A DNA stretch of 64,000 nt from Tateyamaria pelophila (GCF_019966495.1 NZ_JAIMIA010000015.1:1-64000); one strand, 5' to 3'. Numbered from the stretch's first letter, positions 17,846 through 26,865 are shown. Notes: generated from the letters alone by a model not told the origin. Made by a program: numbers and translations.

Positions 17846-17858
17846 GCCAAGACGCCAC

Positions 17859-18569
17859 GTGACGAATCCGATTGCGCAAAAGGTTGCTCTCGTTACCGGC
17901 GGCGCCCGTGGTATCGGGCGCGCGATTGCGCTTGCCTTGTCCCGCGATCATTCGGTTGCGATCACCCACCGCACGACGGCGCCCACAGGTCTGCCGGTCG
18001 ATATGTTGTGCATCGAAGCCGATCTGGCCGATGTAAAGACCCATGGCGCAGTTGTAAGGCGCGTTCTGGACCGGTTCGGGCGGATTGATCTGGTGGTCAA
18101 CAATGCAGGAACGGTTGCGCCGTCCTCTTTGGAAAGCGTCGAATATGAGGCTTACCGGGCGATGTTTGATGTCAATGTGCTTGCGCCGCATGGCCTGTTG
18201 GCAGCAGCTCTGCCACATCTGGCGGCGGGCAGCGCGGTGATCAATATTTCTTCGGTCAACGCGGTATTGCCGCCCCGCGGCGCGAGCCTGTTTGGGGCCA
18301 GCAAGGCGGCACTTGAGCTATGGACGCGCGGCATGGCCAAAGAACTCGGGCCGCGCGGCATTCGTGTAAACGGGGTTGCCCCGGGGGCAATTGACGTCGA
18401 GGATGCGCCACGCAGCGCAGAGCTTAGACAGCTTTTTATCGGTGAAACGGCGCTGGGTCGCCTTGGGACGCCAGAAGACATTGCGGCGGTGGTTTGTTTT
18501 TTGGCAAGCGACCAAGCCGCGTTTATGACGGGTGAGGTTCTCACCGTGTCAGGAGGATACAGACTGTGA
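17859..18569 (+). CDS. SDR family oxidoreductase in the ABC/ArgE operon
   Basis: 236 residues, GTG start 13 bp after the ATPase stop. Cofactor loop TGGARGIGRAIALAL, NNAGTVAPSS, catalytic Ser in VINISSVNA; the YxxxK position reads SLFGASKAALE, i.e. FxxxK, so the usual catalytic Tyr appears replaced by Phe. C-terminal VLTVSGGYRL is typical. The Tyr to Phe change may mean altered or weak oxidoreductase activity, if the alignment holds. Translationally coupled (GTGA overlap) to the ArgE-like gene, so it probably works in the same catabolic route. Confidence 0.85.
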   Translation: MTNPIAQKVALVTGGARGIGRAIALALSRDHSVAITHRTTAPTGLPVDMLCIEADLADVKTHGAVVRRVLDRFGRIDLVVNNAGTVAPSSLESVEYEAYRAMFDVNVLAPHGLLAAALPHLAAGSAVINISSVNAVLPPRGASLFGASKAALELWTRGMAKELGPRGIRVNGVAPGAIDVEDAPRSAELRQLFIGETALGRLGTPEDIAAVVCFLASDQAAFMTGEVLTVSGGYRL

Positions 18570-19726
18570 CGCAACGCCTTTCTCCGCTGGAGTTGATGAC
18601 GAAACTCATCAGCTTTCCAACTGTGAGCCGCGACACCAATCTGCCTTTGGTGGATTGGGTCGAGGACTATTTGAACGGTCATGGAATCACTGCGCATCGC
18701 TATTATCACCCGGACCAACCCAAAGCGGCGCTGTTTGCCCATGTGGGCCCCGATGTGGAGGGGGCCGTGGTGCTGTCCGGGCACACGGACGTGGTGCCGG
18801 TGGACGGCCAGCCATGGGACACGGATCCGTTTGTTGTGGCCGAGCGGGATGGCAAGTATTTCGGGCGCGGAACCTGCGACATGAAGGGTTTTGATGCGCT
18901 GGCGCTTTGGGCTTTGGTTGAGGCACATTACGCGGGGGTATCGACCCCGGTGCAATTGGCCTTCAGCTTTGACGAAGAGATCGGATGCCTTGGTGCGCCA
19001 CCGATGATCGCGGCCATGCAAGGCGTGGTGCCCAAGGGCGGGCCCGTGATCGTGGGCGAGCCATCGATGATGCAGGCGGTGACCGGCCATAAGGGCGGGC
19101 AGGGGTTTGACACCCATGTCATTGGATTCGAGGTGCATTCCTCTCTGATGCACACCGGGGTCAGCGCCATTCTCGAAGGGGCGAAGATCATTGATTTTGC
19201 CAACCAGCGCAACGCGGAGGCCTTCGCGTCAGAGCCGACAGCACTGGGCGCGATGTTCGAACCTCCCGTGACGACGTGGCATGTGGGACAGGTGTCGGGC
19301 GGCACGGCCCATAACATCACGGCCAAAGACTGCCGGTTCTCGATGGATTTTCGAGCTGTACCCGGCGACGACGTGGTCGCCTTGAAACAAGCCTATCTGG
19401 ATCATGTGGCGGTGATCGAGGCCGGGATGCAGGCGGTTCATCCGGACGCCCGTGTCGAGATCAAACCGCGGTTTGAAGTGCCCCCGTTGAAGCCTGAAAC
19501 GGATGGGGTGGCCGAAGCGCTGGTGCGTCAGATCACCGGCGACAATGCCAGCCACGTGGTGAGCTACGGCACGGAAGCGGGACAGTTTCAAGCCGCGGGC
19601 TATTCTGCGGTTGTGTGTGGGCCGGGCGATATTGCCCAGGCGCATCAACCCAACGAGTTCATAACCGTCGCTCAATTTGAAGCTGGCCATGCCTTTATGC
19701 GGAAGCTGGTCGCGCGATTGGCGTAA
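18566..19726 (+). CDS. Acetylornithine deacetylase-like M20 family deacylase (ArgE type)
   Basis: 386 residues. Metal-site motifs: VVLSGHTDVVPVDGQPW (His, Asp), GRGTCDMKGFDA (Asp), FSFDEEIGCLGAPP (Glu-Glu), and VVSYGTEAGQF near the C-terminus. ArgE proteins hydrolyse N-acetylornithine, and relatives remove acyl groups from other N-acyl amino acids or cut dipeptides. Rhodobacterales usually make arginine through ArgJ acetyl transfer, and this gene is third in a peptide-importer operon, so a catabolic deacylase for imported N-acyl compounds is as likely as arginine synthesis (inference). GTG start overlaps the SDR stop. Confidence 0.9.
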   Translation: MTQRLSPLELMTKLISFPTVSRDTNLPLVDWVEDYLNGHGITAHRYYHPDQPKAALFAHVGPDVEGAVVLSGHTDVVPVDGQPWDTDPFVVAERDGKYFGRGTCDMKGFDALALWALVEAHYAGVSTPVQLAFSFDEEIGCLGAPPMIAAMQGVVPKGGPVIVGEPSMMQAVTGHKGGQGFDTHVIGFEVHSSLMHTGVSAILEGAKIIDFANQRNAEAFASEPTALGAMFEPPVTTWHVGQVSGGTAHNITAKDCRFSMDFRAVPGDDVVALKQAYLDHVAVIEAGMQAVHPDARVEIKPRFEVPPLKPETDGVAEALVRQITGDNASHVVSYGTEAGQFQAAGYSAVVCGPGDIAQAHQPNEFITVAQFEAGHAFMRKLVARLA

Positions 19727-19732
19727 GGCGAT

Positions 19733-19780
19733 GTTTTCCGGCACGGAAAACGGATCGGAAAACGTGTCATTTTCCGGGCG
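19733..19780 (+). repeat. 48-bp double-hairpin repeat, copy 1
   Basis: Two abutting hairpins: GTTTTCCG-gca-CGGAAAAC (19733-19751) and CGGAAAA-N7-TTTTCCG. It aligns with the reverse strand of 41656-41703 at about 38 of 48 positions. It follows the ArgE stop by 6 bp. The remaining spacer to 19965 shows no gene. Confidence 0.6.
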
Positions 19781-19965
19781 CATCTGGATCAAACGGTGCA
19801 AGGCAACAGTAGCGGTATGCGCCATTTTACGCGTCGGAATATGACGTGTTTGCAGTCGCGTAGCGGTCAAATGTCTATGTGAGCGAAGCGCTCGCCGTTA
19901 ACATTACCGCTGGGATCGTTGAAGCGATTATTGCAACTCCCAGGTTTTTTGCACCGAAGAGACTA

Positions 19966-20721
19966 TCAGGTATAGGTATAGCCGAGCGCTTCTTCCTGCG
20001 CGGGATCGATTTGCGACTTGAGGAATTCAAGGTCATCCAAGTTCCAGGACGTCGGCAAGGGGGGACGTTCAGAGACTGCAGGTTTGAATTTTGATCCAAG
20101 CCGTTTGAAGACAGGTCTGAAAGGGGCATCGTGTGGCGGCAGATCCAAACCTCTGAGTATGGCGTCTCGTGTTGCTTCCGGTTCGGACTGCGCGGTTTCC
20201 ATCCTGATGAATATACAAGTGCAGTCTCTGTTCAGGAGGCTGCAGAGCGAGGTCAATTTTGACCGCCGCAAGGCAAACAGGTTGTCAAAGCATTTTCCGC
20301 TCATGGGGTCACGGTCGTGTTGCAATGGCATGCCGATGCTGTTGCTTTGGACCAATTCACCGAAATAACGTGGCCTGTCGATGATGGTTGTCCATTCGGC
20401 GCGGATGAAGTCCGAAAAGGTCAGGACCTGCATTTCAGGCGTTGTATGCCAGGGTTTTGAGAACATCGACGCGGCCCATGTGTCCGCACTGCGCACCACG
20501 CAGATCACGGCCATATCCTGTGGGACAGCGGTCATATGCACAAATCCGTGCTTCCATCCCAAGGCCTCGGACGGTGCCAGTTTGCTGTTTCGTCCCAGCA
20601 ATCGTTTCACGAAATTGGTGCCCGAAGACCGTTCGCCCAGCACCTGATACCGTGTGATGGGGGCGTGACCCGTTCGTGAGATATAAAGGCCGTCATCGGC
20701 AAAGGTGGAGGGCAGAAACAT
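19966..20721 (-). CDS. Sulfotransferase-like protein
   Basis: 251 residues. The segment VLGERSSGTNFVKRLLGRN resembles the 5'-phosphosulfate-binding loop of sulfotransferases (GxxRSGTNxxxxLL), and VICVVRSADTWAASMF fits the 3'-phosphate-binding region with the usual Arg-Ser pair. Cytosolic proteins of this kind transfer sulfate from PAPS to sugars or other acceptors. The gene is divergent from a glycosyltransferase, which suggests decoration of a surface polysaccharide. ATG 20721 (AAAGG upstream) was preferred to the TTG at 20739. AT content is a little higher than in the neighbours. Subfamily unassigned. Confidence 0.65.
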   Translation of the reverse strand: MFLPSTFADDGLYISRTGHAPITRYQVLGERSSGTNFVKRLLGRNSKLAPSEALGWKHGFVHMTAVPQDMAVICVVRSADTWAASMFSKPWHTTPEMQVLTFSDFIRAEWTTIIDRPRYFGELVQSNSIGMPLQHDRDPMSGKCFDNLFALRRSKLTSLCSLLNRDCTCIFIRMETAQSEPEATRDAILRGLDLPPHDAPFRPVFKRLGSKFKPAVSERPPLPTSWNLDDLEFLKSQIDPAQEEALGYTYT

Positions 20722-20812
20722 GATACGCCTTTGCGGCAAATTAACGATTCTTTCGGCAGGTTCGTTGCGGTAGAGTGTACGTAAACAAGACCCTGAGCAG
20801 GATTCATATCAG

Positions 20813-21685
20813 ATGCAGACAGTGGCCGCCGTCACCATGGTGCGAGATGACGCATTTTTCCTCAAGGCGTGGCTGCGCCACTACGGTGAGATGTTCGGGC
20901 GTGAGAATTGCTATATCGTGAACCACGGGCGCGGGGCAGAGGTGGCCGCCTTGGCCGAAGGCTGCAATATCATCGGAATTCCGGGCGATCCGCACAAGAA
21001 CTTCGATGTAAAACGGTGGGGTCTGCTCAACAATATCGTAGGCGGTCTGCGCCGGTATTATCGTCATATCATTGTCGGGGATGTGGATGAGTTGGTGATC
21101 CTTGACCCGAACACGGACGGGACGTTGCTGGAGTTTCTGGACGCAACACCGGATGGCCGCGTACTGACCCCGGTGGGGCTGGAAATCATTCACCGTATCG
21201 ATGTGGAAAATGAACCCATTTCGGACAGGATTGTCGGCCCGCGTCGCCATGTGCGTCCCGCGCCGCATTATTCCAAACCTTGCATCGTTTCGGCGCCCGT
21301 CAAAATTGCACGGGGCGGGCATTTTACCCAAGGCAGCAAGCTTTTCACCCCGGATGACCTGTATCTGATGCACCTGAAATTTTGCGATTTTAACACCTAT
21401 GTGGGCGTTATGGATCATCGCAATCAGGTGACGGCGGACGTGCAGGCGACTTCGAAGGAGGCGGCCATAGGCCGTCATTGGTTTGCGCAGGCGCGCGGCG
21501 AAGATCGTGCCGTCTTTGCGGCCTTTGCCGATCTCGAGATGGTGGATGGCTTTGATATGCGGCCCATTCGGCGCAAAATGCACCGGACGTTCAAGCCACG
21601 CGGCGATACCGGATATTATCAGTTTGATCGGCCTGATTATGGCACGCAGTATCTTTTGCCAGAGCGATTTGTCGGTTTAATTTGA
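20813..21685 (+). CDS. Glycosyltransferase family 2-like protein (Glyco_tranf_2_4 type)
   Basis: 290 residues. Starts VAAVTMVRDDAFFLKAWLRHYGEM, the pattern of the glycosyltransferase-2-like group that acts on surface carbohydrates (MxxEaxyLxeWixyH). The DxD-like metal site is HIIVGDVDELVIL, and HRIDVENEPI and PHYSKPCIVSAPVKI fit the acceptor half. Cytosolic or membrane-associated enzyme; donor and acceptor unknown. It and the sulfotransferase-like gene share a 91-bp divergent promoter gap, consistent with one capsule or exopolysaccharide modification module. Confidence 0.72.
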   Translation: MQTVAAVTMVRDDAFFLKAWLRHYGEMFGRENCYIVNHGRGAEVAALAEGCNIIGIPGDPHKNFDVKRWGLLNNIVGGLRRYYRHIIVGDVDELVILDPNTDGTLLEFLDATPDGRVLTPVGLEIIHRIDVENEPISDRIVGPRRHVRPAPHYSKPCIVSAPVKIARGGHFTQGSKLFTPDDLYLMHLKFCDFNTYVGVMDHRNQVTADVQATSKEAAIGRHWFAQARGEDRAVFAAFADLEMVDGFDMRPIRRKMHRTFKPRGDTGYYQFDRPDYGTQYLLPERFVGLI

Positions 21686-21706
21686 ATACTGTATCGTTGG
21701 GAACGC

Positions 21707-21734
21707 TTCAGGAGACGCGTTTCAGGAGACGCGT
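21707..21734 (+). repeat. Tandem duplication of a 14-bp unit
   Basis: TTCAGGAGACGCGT occurs twice head to tail in the short gap between convergent genes. Probably a replication-slippage duplication; no function is implied. Confidence 0.9.
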
Positions 21735-21739
21735 TGAAC

Positions 21740-22591
21740 CTATTCCGATTTCAGAAAATCCAGCAGGGCATGTACGGTGGCGTCCGGATGTGTGTCAGGA
21801 AAGAAATGACCGCCGGGCACGGCGGTGCTTTGCATATTGTCCAGCCGATTGGCCCATGTGCCGGCCACATCATAGGCTTTGCCCATGACACCGTCGGCGC
21901 CGAAGAGAACCAGTGCCGGGACGTTGACCGTGCGATCGAGGTCTTGGGCATCCAGCGCGAAATCCACGTCAATCGCGGCCCGGTAGTCATTGCACATGGC
22001 GCGGATGCAATCGGGATAGCGCCATGCTGCACGGTAGGCTCCCAGAGCCACGGAATCGAATCCGTCCATCCCGCCACCCCAGCCTGCAAGGCAGTTTTCG
22101 AAATAGGCGTCCGGGTCATGGCCGATCAATGTTTCGGGGAAAGGGGCGGGTTGAGCCAGAAAAAACCAATGATAATACGCGCGGGCGACGTCTTGTGTCA
22201 GGTCATCGAGCAGCAGGTGCGTGGGCACGATATCCATCAGGGTCAGAGACATCACGGTTTCTGGCGTGTCGAGGACCAACCGGTGCGCCGTGCGCGCGCC
22301 GCGATCATGGCCTATAAGGTGAAAGCGATCAAAGCCGAGATGTGCCATCAAAGCCACCTGATCGGCGGCCATCTGGCGAAAGCTCATGTCTTCCATACGC
22401 TCTGGTTTGGAGCTCGCGCCATAGCCACGCAGGTCTGCCGTCACGACCGTGAAATCATCAGCCAGTTTAGGCGCGATTGCGTGCCACATCGCCTGGTTTT
22501 GAGGAAAGCCATGCAACAACAAAACAGGGGGGCCGTTGCCCGTGACAGTGTGGGCGATGGTTTGGCCGTTGACTTGTGCATGGTCTGACAT
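21740..22591 (-). CDS. Alpha/beta hydrolase of the haloacetate (fluoroacetate) dehalogenase type
   Basis: 283 residues. Oxyanion motif LLLHGFPQNQAMW, nucleophile elbow LIGHDRGARTAHRL with Asp as nucleophile, and catalytic His in PGGHFFPDTH. The two Arg near the nucleophile (DRGAR) and the YYHWFFLAQPAPFPETLI stretch, whose His-Trp pair binds the halide in fluoroacetate dehalogenase, match that subfamily closely. Known members hydrolyse the C-F or C-Cl bond of haloacetates; related epoxide hydrolases share the elbow but not the HWFF segment. No dehalogenase operon partner is adjacent, so the natural substrate remains open. Confidence 0.8.
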   Translation of the reverse strand: MSDHAQVNGQTIAHTVTGNGPPVLLLHGFPQNQAMWHAIAPKLADDFTVVTADLRGYGASSKPERMEDMSFRQMAADQVALMAHLGFDRFHLIGHDRGARTAHRLVLDTPETVMSLTLMDIVPTHLLLDDLTQDVARAYYHWFFLAQPAPFPETLIGHDPDAYFENCLAGWGGGMDGFDSVALGAYRAAWRYPDCIRAMCNDYRAAIDVDFALDAQDLDRTVNVPALVLFGADGVMGKAYDVAGTWANRLDNMQSTAVPGGHFFPDTHPDATVHALLDFLKSE

Positions 22592-22616
22592 GTCCGTGCC
22601 CTTTTTTGGATTTCGG

Positions 22617-22664
22617 GAGCGAGGGGCCAGCCCCTCGCTCCCCGGGATTTTCTTGAACAGAGAA
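22617..22664 (+). repeat. CCCCGGGATTTT repeat, copy 2
   Basis: GAGGGGC-cag-CCCCTC hairpin, then CTCCCCGGGATTTTCTTGAA and CAGAGAA. It lies between two minus-strand genes, so it is oriented against the transcription of its neighbours, unlike copies 1 and 3. Confidence 0.7.
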
Positions 22665-22678
22665 AACGGGCCGAGTTG

Positions 22679-24064
22679 TTATGTTGGCCGTCGCTCTGTC
22701 AACGCGTCGAGAATGCGGGCCCAGCTGCGGATGCCTTTGTGAAAGCTCTCCATGTCGTATTTTTCGTTGGGAGAATGGATCTGGTCGTCGTCTTTGCCAA
22801 AGCCCACCAGCATGGGCGTGGTGCCGATGATGTCCTGGAAGTATCCGGCAATGGGGATTGAGCCACCGCAGCCGACATACGCCGCAGCGATGCCCCACTC
22901 CTGGGTGAGAGCGGCGCGGGCGGCCTCGAATGCGGGATCGTTGGTTTCCGTGATCGAAGCCGGACCTGCGCTGTGATCCTTGAACGCGACCTTGCAATCG
23001 GCGGGCAGCGCGTCTTGCACCATAGCGCGAAAGCTTTCGCGGATTTTTTGGGGATCCTGATCGCCGACCAGCCGGAAGGAGATCTTGGCATGTGCCTTGG
23101 AGGGAATAACGGTTTTGAAGCCTTCGCCAGTATAGCCACCCCAGATACCGTTGATGTCACAGGTGGGCCGCGACCACATCATTTCGACGGGCGTGCGGTC
23201 CTGTTCGCCTGCGGGCAGGGACAGGCCGACGTCGCCAAGGAAAGTTCCGTGGTCAAAGGCCAATCCTTGCCATTGCTGCCGGATCGCGTCGGGCAGTTCG
23301 GGCACGCCGTCGTAAAATCCCGGTACCGTGACCCGGCCTGTTTCGTCGTGCAGATCGCCGAGGATTTTTGTCAAAACCCGGATCGGGTTCATCGCCATGC
23401 CGCCGAAAAAGCCGGAATGGAGGTCCATGTCTGGGCCGGTGATCGTCAATTCTTCGCCCAGCAGCCCGCGCAGCATCGTGACGATGGACGGCACGCGCGA
23501 TTCGAACATGGCCGTGTCGCAGATCAACACCAGATCGGATTTCAATTCAGCCTTGTTTTCCTGCATGAACGGGACGAGGGAGGGAGATCCGCATTCCTCC
23601 TCACCCTCGAAGAAAAAGGTGATGCGACAGGGCAGGGTGCCGTACTCGGCCTTCCACGCCCGGCAGGCTTCGAGAAAGGTCATAAGCTGGCCTTTGTCGT
23701 CATTCGCGCCGCGCGCCCGGATCACCTTGCCTTTGGGAGTGTCCTGAATTTCGGGGTCGAACGGATCGCGGTCCCAGAGGTCCAACGGGTCGACAGGTTG
23801 CACGTCATAATGACCGTAGAACAAGAGATGCGGGCCGTCGCCGTCCGCATGCCCCACCACCATCGGGTGTCCCGGAGTCGCGCGTTTTTCCGCGGTCACG
23901 CCGAGGCTGGCCAGATCGGCGACCAACCAGTCAGCGGCGGTCTGACAGTGATCCCTGAACGCGGGGTCCGTCGAGATCGATGGTATGCGCAACAACTCCA
24001 GCAGCCGGTCTGTGGAGTGCGGCAGGTCGGCGTCTATACGCGCGAGGACGGCGTCGAGGGTCAT
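22679..24064 (-). CDS. M20 family dipeptidase/metallopeptidase
   Basis: 461 residues. Metal ligands are seen in HLLFYGHYDVQPVDPLDLWD (His, Asp), RGANDDKGQLMTFLEA (Asp), FFFEGEEECGSPSL (Glu-Glu), VLICDTAMFESRVPS (Asp), and a C-terminal His in DDQIHSPNEKYDMES. This is the dipeptidase/CNDP-like branch of M20, longer than ArgE because of its lid domain insert. Cytosolic exo- or dipeptidase that would suit the peptide importer 7 kb away, although the two are not in one operon. Confidence 0.92.
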   Translation of the reverse strand: MTLDAVLARIDADLPHSTDRLLELLRIPSISTDPAFRDHCQTAADWLVADLASLGVTAEKRATPGHPMVVGHADGDGPHLLFYGHYDVQPVDPLDLWDRDPFDPEIQDTPKGKVIRARGANDDKGQLMTFLEACRAWKAEYGTLPCRITFFFEGEEECGSPSLVPFMQENKAELKSDLVLICDTAMFESRVPSIVTMLRGLLGEELTITGPDMDLHSGFFGGMAMNPIRVLTKILGDLHDETGRVTVPGFYDGVPELPDAIRQQWQGLAFDHGTFLGDVGLSLPAGEQDRTPVEMMWSRPTCDINGIWGGYTGEGFKTVIPSKAHAKISFRLVGDQDPQKIRESFRAMVQDALPADCKVAFKDHSAGPASITETNDPAFEAARAALTQEWGIAAAYVGCGGSIPIAGYFQDIIGTTPMLVGFGKDDDQIHSPNEKYDMESFHKGIRSWARILDALTERRPT

Positions 24065-24140
24065 CGGAGGCTCCTATTATCTGGCCGGGCAGAGACTACG
24101 CCCTGCACGTCGCGTGTCCAGTGCCATTGCGGGCTGTTGT

Positions 24141-24154
24141 TTGCGTTAGATCAA
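24141..24154 (+). promoter_or_regulatory. FNR/FnrL-type box upstream of hemA
   Basis: TTGCG-TTAG-ATCAA, close to the FNR consensus TTGAT-N4-ATCAA with one intact half-site, 164 bp before the hemA start. hemA of Rhodobacter sphaeroides is known to be controlled by FnrL. Confidence 0.5.
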
Positions 24155-24317
24155 GGTGGCGCACCTAATCTGCCTGTTAGCTGGTCGTGACACCGTGCCC
24201 CTGCGACAGGACGCGCAGGTGTTTTGCATTGAAAGGCCTTGGTGCGGTCTATAAGTGTAACAAAAATGCCCTTCGGGTCCGCGCCAGACCTGAAATTCGC
24301 TAAAGATGGAGCTCCGC

Positions 24318-25541
24318 GTGGATTATACCGCTGAACTTGAAAACGCCCTGCAACGCCTTCACGACGAAGGGCGGTATCGGACATTCATCGATATTGAGCG
24401 CAGCAAAGGTCAATTCCCCCACGCCACTTGGACCAAAGCCGACGGCGCGCAAGCGCCGATCACCGTTTGGTGTGGCAATGATTATCTGGGCATGGGGCAA
24501 AATCCGATTGTTTTAAGTGCGATGCACGAGGCGCTTGATGCAACCGGCGCAGGTTCGGGCGGAACGCGGAACATTTCAGGCACCACGGTCTATCATAAGC
24601 GGCTTGAGGCGGAGCTGGCGGATTTGCACGCCAAGGAAGCGGCCCTGCTGTTTACCAGCGCCTATATTGCCAACGATGCCACGCTGAGCACGCTGCCCAA
24701 GCTGTTCCCGGGTCTGATCATCTATTCGGACGCGCTGAACCATGCGTCGATGATCGAAGGGGTGCGCCGCAATGGCGGAGCCAAGCGCATTTTCCGGCAC
24801 AATGATGTAGACCATTTGCGGGAACTTCTGGCCGCCGATGATCCGGCGGCCCCCAAGGTAATTGCCTTTGAATCGATCTATTCCATGGATGGAGACTTTG
24901 GTCCGATTGCCGAAATTTGCGACCTCGCGGATGAGTTTGGCGCCCTGACATATATCGATGAGGTGCACGCCGTTGGCATGTATGGCCCGCGCGGGGGCGG
25001 TGTCGCGGAACGTGACGGTTTGATGGACCGGATCGACATCATCAACGGAACCTTGGCCAAGGCCTACGGAGTGATGGGCGGTTATATCGCGGCCTCTGCC
25101 AAGATGTGCGATGCCGTGCGTTCCTATGCGCCGGGGTTCATCTTTACCACGTCACTGCCGCCTGCAATTGCAGCCGGGGCTTCGGCCTCCGTTGCGTTTC
25201 TCAAAACGGCTGAAAACCTGCGCGCCGATCATCAGGCACAGGCCAAGGCGTTGAAGTTGCGCCTGAAGGGCATGGGATTGCCGATCATCGATCATGGCAG
25301 CCACATCGTGCCGGTGATGGTGGGCGACCCGGTTCACACCAAGGCACTCAGCGATATGCTGCTGGAAGATCACGGCATTTACGTGCAGCCGATCAACTAT
25401 CCGACCGTGCCACGCGGCACGGAACGTTTGCGATTTACGCCGTCGCCGGTGCACGGGCCAAGGGAAATGGATGCGCTTGTGTATGCGATGGATGCGCTCT
25501 GGTCGCATTGTGCGCTGAATCGCGCCGAGGACGTCGGCTGA
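24318..25541 (+). CDS. hemA: 5-aminolevulinate synthase
   Basis: Condenses glycine and succinyl-CoA to 5-aminolevulinate, the first step of tetrapyrrole synthesis by the C4 route typical of alphaproteobacteria. 407 residues if started at the GTG at 24318 ([11 protein letters not shown]), the length of Rhodobacter HemA, whose proteins begin MDY; GGAG lies 6 nt upstream of that GTG and overlaps the in-frame ATG at 24306. Motifs: [48 protein letters not shown] and the PLP lysine K248 in [11 protein letters not shown]. Single gene with its own promoter and an FNR-type box. Confidence 0.97.
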   Translation: MDYTAELENALQRLHDEGRYRTFIDIERSKGQFPHATWTKADGAQAPITVWCGNDYLGMGQNPIVLSAMHEALDATGAGSGGTRNISGTTVYHKRLEAELADLHAKEAALLFTSAYIANDATLSTLPKLFPGLIIYSDALNHASMIEGVRRNGGAKRIFRHNDVDHLRELLAADDPAAPKVIAFESIYSMDGDFGPIAEICDLADEFGALTYIDEVHAVGMYGPRGGGVAERDGLMDRIDIINGTLAKAYGVMGGYIAASAKMCDAVRSYAPGFIFTTSLPPAIAAGASASVAFLKTAENLRADHQAQAKALKLRLKGMGLPIIDHGSHIVPVMVGDPVHTKALSDMLLEDHGIYVQPINYPTVPRGTERLRFTPSPVHGPREMDALVYAMDALWSHCALNRAEDVG

Positions 25542-25656
25542 GCCACGAAAGCGTGGTATTCACGTTGCCTTGTGGTATCCTCTGATAAAGAACAACGACG
25601 GGGCGAATCGTGTGGGAGCGGTTCGTTAACGTTTGTGCAGATGAGGCAGCGGCAAT

Positions 25657-26865
25657 ATGATCGGACGAAAAGCCGATACAACCATTACAGGTGTGAAAGT
25701 CGAGCGAAAGAGCTTTGACGACTTCGAGCTGAAGCTCGGAGACATCATGCGTGGTGAGCGGGCTACCTTGGGCAAGTCGCTGCTGGATGTGCAGCGTGAA
25801 TTGCGCATAAAAGCCAGCTATATCGCCGCAATCGAAGCCTCTGACCCTGATGCATTCGACACGCCCGGCTTTATCGCGGGGTACGTGCGGTCCTATGCCC
25901 GATATCTCAACATGGACCCCGATCAGACCTTTGCGACATTTTGCCAGGAGAGCGGGTTCGCGGTTGCACACGGCATGTCCGCAAAGGCGTCCGTGGTCAA
26001 GAAATCGACGCGCGAAGAACGTTTGAGCAAGGGACAGACAGCCGATATTTTCAATTCCTCCGCGACGCCCTTTATTCCCGCTGGTGAAGGGATGTTTGCG
26101 CATATCGAACCCCGTGCCATCGGGTCTTCATTGGTGCTGCTGGCGCTGATCGGTGCGATCGGTTTTGGCGGATACTCCGTCTTGCAGGAAGTACAGCGGG
26201 TCCAGGTGGCGCCGGTTGATCAGACGCCGGTCGTTTTGTCTGATCTTGATCCGTTGAGCGGTGTCGCCCTGCGCCCGGATGAAGCAACGGGTCCCGCGAT
26301 CAATACGCCGCGGGCCGATGCGCTGGACCGTTTGTATCGCCCTCAAGCGCTGGATTTGCCGGTACTCGTGGCCCGCGATGCGCCCATCGCAACTCTCGAT
26401 CCGCGTGATAATGCGAGCTTCGCATCCCCGACACTGGACGCGCCGCTCTTTGCAGGGCTTCCGACGCAATCACCTTCCTTTGATACGGTTCAGCCCGTGC
26501 CTCGCGTCGTCGAAGAACCCGCGCCCAAATTGCAGATGGTGGCCGTGCGCACGGCCTGGGTCCGGGTTCGGGCTGCGGATGGCACTGTGATCTATGAGGG
26601 GACGATGCAACCCGGTGACACATGGGAAGCACCGTTGACCGAAGAGCCGCCGACGCTGCGCGCAGGCGAAAGCGGCGCGATCTATTTTGCGATGAACGAC
26701 AAGTTCTATGGCCCCGTGGGGTTGCCGGGTCAGGTAACCTCGAATCTGCCGCTTGAGATCGCGGGCCTGCAGGAAACCTATCTGCCGGTGGATATTGACA
26801 CTGACGAAGGTCTTGTGCGCTACGCCGAGGCCAAGGCGGCGGCCGTGCAAGTCAGCTCCGACTGA
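25657..26865 (+). CDS. RodZ-like helix-turn-helix membrane protein with DUF4115 domain
   Basis: 402 residues. The cytoplasmic N-terminus holds an HTH of the RodZ type: FELKLGDIMRGERATLGKSL, IKASYIAAIEASDPDAFDTP, FIAGYVRSYARYLNMDP (about residues 25-100). One membrane helix follows near 150-175 (IGSSLVLLALIGAIGFGGYS). The periplasmic part ends in a DUF4115-like beta domain (WVRVRAADGTVIYEGTMQPG). In rod-shaped bacteria RodZ links MreB to the wall machinery. Immediately upstream of ispG, a common arrangement in Rhodobacterales. Confidence 0.85.
   Translation: MIGRKADTTITGVKVERKSFDDFELKLGDIMRGERATLGKSLLDVQRELRIKASYIAAIEASDPDAFDTPGFIAGYVRSYARYLNMDPDQTFATFCQESGFAVAHGMSAKASVVKKSTREERLSKGQTADIFNSSATPFIPAGEGMFAHIEPRAIGSSLVLLALIGAIGFGGYSVLQEVQRVQVAPVDQTPVVLSDLDPLSGVALRPDEATGPAINTPRADALDRLYRPQALDLPVLVARDAPIATLDPRDNASFASPTLDAPLFAGLPTQSPSFDTVQPVPRVVEEPAPKLQMVAVRTAWVRVRAADGTVIYEGTMQPGDTWEAPLTEEPPTLRAGESGAIYFAMNDKFYGPVGLPGQVTSNLPLEIAGLQETYLPVDIDTDEGLVRYAEAKAAAVQVSSD

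Noticed and set aside
19722-19731. GTAAGGCG at the end of the ArgE-like gene as another REP head
   Set aside because: No matching hairpin follows; the bases are the last codon, stop codon and spacer. What follows belongs to the 48-bp repeat.
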